A DNA stretch of 64,000 nt. Origin: Nicotiana tabacum. Taxonomy: Eukaryota; Streptophyta; Magnoliopsida; Solanales; Solanaceae. The position numbers and the translations under genes are program-made. This document shows positions 60,201-64,000 of this stretch, one piece after another (the stretch's first letter is position 1; every line of letters starts with the position of its first letter). Location: the NCBI RefSeq assembly GCF_000715075.1, contig NC_134103.1, forward strand, positions 75,703,519 to 75,767,518, written 5' to 3'. The notes beneath the pieces are model-generated. The model made no database searches. It was not told the origin of the DNA and saw nothing but the letters and a program-made list of their open reading frames with translations.

Positions 60201-62603
60201 CATTCTACAAAGCCTTCCTTCTCATCCTCATCATGATTCAACAACACAATGTCCAAGGTATCTTCCACATTTATCACATCACTTGTGTCATAAACAATTA
60301 CTTCGGTCACAAGATCCACGAACGAACACACTTCGTTGCTATTTGGCTGCCTCATTGATTTACAAACATGGAACACCACTTTTTCATCACCCACCCGGAA
60401 GGTGAGCTCTCCATCTTCCATATCAACTAAAGCATTCCCTGTAGCAAGGAAAGGTCTCCCCATAATGATTGGCACCTGGTAGTCAACCTCACAGTCAAGT
60501 ATCACAAAATCTGCAGGAAGGATGAACTTGTCCACCCTAACTAACACATCATCAATTATCCCTAATGGCCTTTTCATTGTCCGATCCGCTATTTGCAACC
60601 TCATGGATGTGGCTCTTGGTTTCCCAATCCCCAATGTTTTGAACACAGAATAGGGCATCAAGATAATACTTTCCCCCAAATCACATAAAGCTTTGGCAAA
60701 ATCGACACTCCCAATAGTGTACGGGATTGTGAAAGCACCGGGGCCTTCCAACTTTGGAGCCATAGAGTGCACCATAGCACTCACTTGATGTGTCATTTTG
60801 ATTGTTTCACAATTCATTGATCTCTTCTTTGATACCAAATCCTTCATGAACTTGGCATATCCCGGCATTTGTTCTAAGGCTTCAACCAACGACACATTTA
60901 TGGACACATTTTTTATCATATCAATGAATTTCTTGAATTGATTCTCATTGTTTTTCTTTGCAAGTCTTTGAGGGTATGGAGGAGGAGGCCTTGGCATTGG
61001 TACCTTAGCCTTTGGCACTACCGATTCCGTCATTTCAGTCACGTGCTCCCTAGACGAGTTCACTTCTTCTTGCGTCTCCTCCACATTTTCATGAATATCA
61101 ATCCCCTCTTCTTCATTAGCTTGAAAATCATTGCTTGGCTCATCATCATCTTGCACCAACACATTATCACCCACATGTCTTCTTTGGTTTGAGGTACAAG
61201 CAACTCCACCTCTCCCACTCCTTGTTGTCACAGCCATTGCATGCCCCGTATTCCCACCTTTCGGGTTCACCACCGTATCACTAGGTAGTGCCCCCTTTGG
61301 GTGAGTATTTAAAGCTTGAGAAATTTGACCAAGTTGAACCTCCAAGTTGCGGATAGAAGTGTTGTGGGAGGCTAATTGGGAATCGGAGTCGGCTTTTTTC
61401 TCCATCATTTGCTTAAACATGTTTTTAATCCGTCCCATTTCACCATTAGAAGAACTAGGACCTTGCGACGGATATGGAGGTGGGTTGTTTGGTTGTTGAT
61501 ACATCGAGGGCCTCTGAAAGCTCGACCCCCGATTTCCTTGATTGCTATTGTTCCAACCCCCTTGATTATTGTTGTTCCCCCAATTGCTTTGGTTGTTTCC
61601 ACCCCAATTACCTTCGTTATTTCCTCCCCAATTGCCTTGATTAACTTGATTACCCCAATTACCATCATGTTCACCCTTCCATAACATTCACCTGTTTCAA
61701 CCCTTGAACCTGAGCCTTGGCCAATTGGTTCATGGTGGTTGTCAACTCCGCAATAGCTTGACCATGATCATGTAGCTCCTTGTGTAGGTGAATAACATTT
61801 GGGTCACCCTGAGGACCATTAGCTCTACTTTGCCACGTCGAAGAGATGTCCGCCATCTCATCTAAGATTTCACAAGCTTCAGAATAAGGAGTGTTCATGA
61901 AGTTACTTCCAGCGAGTTGATTTACCACACACTGATTTGTTATGTTGATCCCCCTGTAGAAGGTCTGTTGGCTCATGGCCTCGGTCATATCATTGTTCGG
62001 GCATTCTTTGACCATAGTGCGATATCTTTCCCAAATCTCGTGCAATGGTTTATTGGGCTCTTGTTTGAAAGCTAAAATTTCACCCCTTAGTGTATCCATG
62101 TGCCCCGAAGTGAAGAATTTGGCAATGAACTTCTCGGCCAACTCATCCCAAGTATGGATGGAATGATTGAGCAATCTCTCTAACCAGTCCAAAGCCTTTC
62201 CCTGTAGAGAAAAGGGAAACAACCTTAACCACAGTGCATCCTCTGTGACATTTGTTTGCTTGCTCCCCCAACAAGTATCGACGACACCCTTGAGATGCTT
62301 GTAGGAATTTTGGTGTGGAGCTCCGGTGAAGAAACCCCGCTGCTCAAGCAGTGTAAGCATCACGTTGGTTATTTGGAAGTTGCCCGCCCTAATCCGGGGC
62401 GGGACTATTGCACTTGCATAGCCCTCCTTCGGCAACACCTGGTGCGTTGTTCTTGGTAGAGATGGGGGAGGGTGTGGGACATTATCCTGAGGCGGTCGGC
62501 CTTGCCTGTTTACTTAAGGCTCGGGATGAACCTCATCCACTTGATCATCATCTACCTCCTTCCCCAAAGGTAAATTTCTGAGGGGCTCGTTGTTAAGGAC
62601 CAT
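57205..62603 (-). pseudogene. Athila-type gag-pol polyprotein, unit 2, broken
   Basis: Start ATG at 62603, with a TAA near 62514-62516. Gag core 62438-61671 (KALDWLERLLNHSIHTWDEL). Then a long open frame 61687-59582 of 701 codons covers the nucleocapsid-like Asn/Gly-rich part, the linker, the protease (ALCDLGESIILMP, with Ala to Glu next to the catalytic Gly) and the N-terminal reverse transcriptase. After a frame shift near 59630, the RT body (59667-59122) carries FMDDFSV intact. RNase H about 58757-58563; integrase 58193-57687 ([30 protein letters not shown]). Stops at 58805, 58563 and 58320 match unit 1 positions. Confidence 0.93.
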
Positions 62604-62701
62604 TTTGTACCTAAAAGCAATTCACAAACAAAATTAGTGACTCCCAAGGAAAGAAATTCAAAACACACACATACCTAGATATATAGATAGGTTCGTTTAA
62701 T

Positions 62702-62719
62702 TCCCTGACAACAGTGCCA
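62702..62719 (-). other. Primer-binding site, unit 2, degenerate
   Basis: Minus-strand TGGCACTGTTGTCAGGGA at the same distance from the LTR as in unit 1, with three differences from the canonical site. Confidence 0.75.
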
Positions 62720-62724
62720 AAAAT

Positions 62725-64000
62725 TGATCAGGTCCAAGCTTACACTACTATTGAGTAGTGAGGGTGGTCGATGCAGTTTTAACCCAACTAGGTCGGGATC
62801 GAATCCACAGGTAGTTAATATTTGGAATTAGGTTTATATGTAAGCTATATGCGGGTTTTGAATCTAGTTACACTTCCACAAGTTTGGGTTTGATTTCTAC
62901 TTCTAACTTTACTCTAAATATTACAATAATTGAAATTAAGGACAATATTTTTGTTGTTGTTTTTCAAATGTTTAAAGAGACTAGGGTAGTGAATTCTACC
63001 TAGTGGATATCTAACGGGTAGAAAAATCTAGGGCAAGCTTGATTAGTTGGGATTGTAATATAGCTATCACACCCGGGTACTCACTCAATACCTTTCGGTA
63101 GTTTGAGTAATTTTTTCCAATTTGGCTTTCTCAAGTCCAAATGGGTATTCATGCAAATCAAGTGATATTAGCTCAAGTTGGGTATTACTATCTCTAGGTT
63201 TAACCCTTTAATTGGGGCTATCAAAATCTTGAGTTCACCCTAATTCTTTGTTAGCCTAGTTTTCCTAGACTTAGTCCCTCTTTCTCAAGCAGAGACTAAG
63301 TCATAAAGGCATGAATCAATGTTTGCAACCATTAATTCTTGAGTTCTAACAAGAACTAGGCTAAATATCACTAACCCATTCACATTCAAGCCCTAAAATC
63401 AAATACCCATTAAATACCGACACTAGGGTTGGGTCACAACCCTAGTTATGGGTTTAGCTACTCATGGAAATAACAAAAATTAAAGATGAAAAGAAGATAA
63501 AATTCATAATATTAATTTATTTAATGAAAATCTAATGTTAAGAAGTGAATCTAGTACAAAAATTCCGAAAATAGAAAAGTCAGCCGTCTTAGGTGCTCGT
63601 ACAAAACATAACATAATCTAAAAATGAGAAAAAGTTCTATTTATACTAAGCTGAAAGTATCTGATAAAAATGCCCTTGCAGAGGTTGTGCGGCCGCGTAA
63701 TTCTGAGTACGACCACACTTTTGCTTTCGCGGCCGCGTAATTCTGATGCGGTCCGCGTTCTTCTCTTTTGGATCTGGGTTGAGTTGAACTTTCGCGGACC
63801 GCATAATTCTAAGTGCGGCCGTGCTCTAGATTTTATGGCCGCATAAAAGTGATGTGGTCCGTACTTTCTTGAGTTTGGCTTGAAATCAACTCTCTGATTC
63901 TTCATCTTGCGGACCGCATAATTTCGATCGCGGCCGCACAAGGGACTTCCGCGGCGGCACAATTCTGGTGCGGTTCGTACTTCTCTCTTTTGCTCAAGTT
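62725..64000 (-). repeat. LTR 3 of the Athila-type array, cut by window end
   Basis: It begins TGATCAGGTCC on the plus strand. TATA box TATAAATAG at 63637-63645; palindrome cluster from about 63676 to the edge. About 1.28 kb is visible. Confidence 0.9.

Larger units (their letters stand above)
50204..64000 (-). mobile_element. Athila-type Ty3/gypsy element, unit 2 (cut by window end)
   Basis: Left (3') LTR 50204-51872 shared with unit 1, internal 51873-62724, right (5') LTR from 62725 to beyond the window. It is collinear with unit 1 throughout. All coding parts are broken, with several stop positions the same as in unit 1 and others private. Confidence 0.92.

Overview
The window is nuclear DNA of a flowering plant, very probably a nightshade and most likely Nicotiana. 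It holds one intact host gene, one host pseudogene pulled apart over 27 kb, and a dense set of transposable elements (TEs). The plant call rests on the GH10/CBM22-type xylanase with seven exons, the NFD4/nodulin-like MFS family, a tRNA-derived SINE, Stowaway- and Harbinger-like MITEs, and Tat-, Tekay- and Athila-type Ty3/gypsy elements. The genus call rests on remembered resemblance to Nicotiana repeat proteins and is inference.

Layout. 1-640: part of a copia-type LTR with its polypurine tract. 783-5509 (minus): an apparently intact seven-exon GH10 gene predicting 561 residues; four of its six introns each hold a different short TE. 5510-9090: promoter side of that gene and several MITEs. About 9090-9175: a short plastid ycf2-like fragment. 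9275-36102 (minus): a dead NFD4-like transporter gene in three exons (9275-9737, 22199-22367, 35116-36102). Its last intron holds a solo LTR (10240-10951) and a pol-less Tat-type element with an antisense ORF (12891-20397). Its first intron holds a complete but dead Tekay-type chromovirus (22796-33593, target duplication ACGTC). 36328-37495: a truncated copia polyprotein. 37496-64000: an Athila-type array on the minus strand, arranged LTR, internal, LTR, internal, LTR (cut by the window end), which interrupts the copia fragment.

How the parts relate. Insertions can be ordered: the transporter gene came first, then the retroelements in its introns, and the Athila array landed inside the copia fragment. 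All long element reading frames are broken. Most nonsense codons fit C-to-T changes (CAG to TAG, CAA to TAA, CGA to TGA), as expected for old, cytosine-methylated plant repeats. The two Athila units share several stop positions, so both descend from an already defective ancestor.

The most notable points are the transporter gene split by TE insertions into its introns, an internal promoter-like module upstream of the env-position ORF in the Athila units, an 889-bp foldback element inside the xylanase intron that uses a GC donor, and similar GC-rich palindrome clusters in two unrelated gypsy families. No search or alignment could be run; all comparisons were made by eye.
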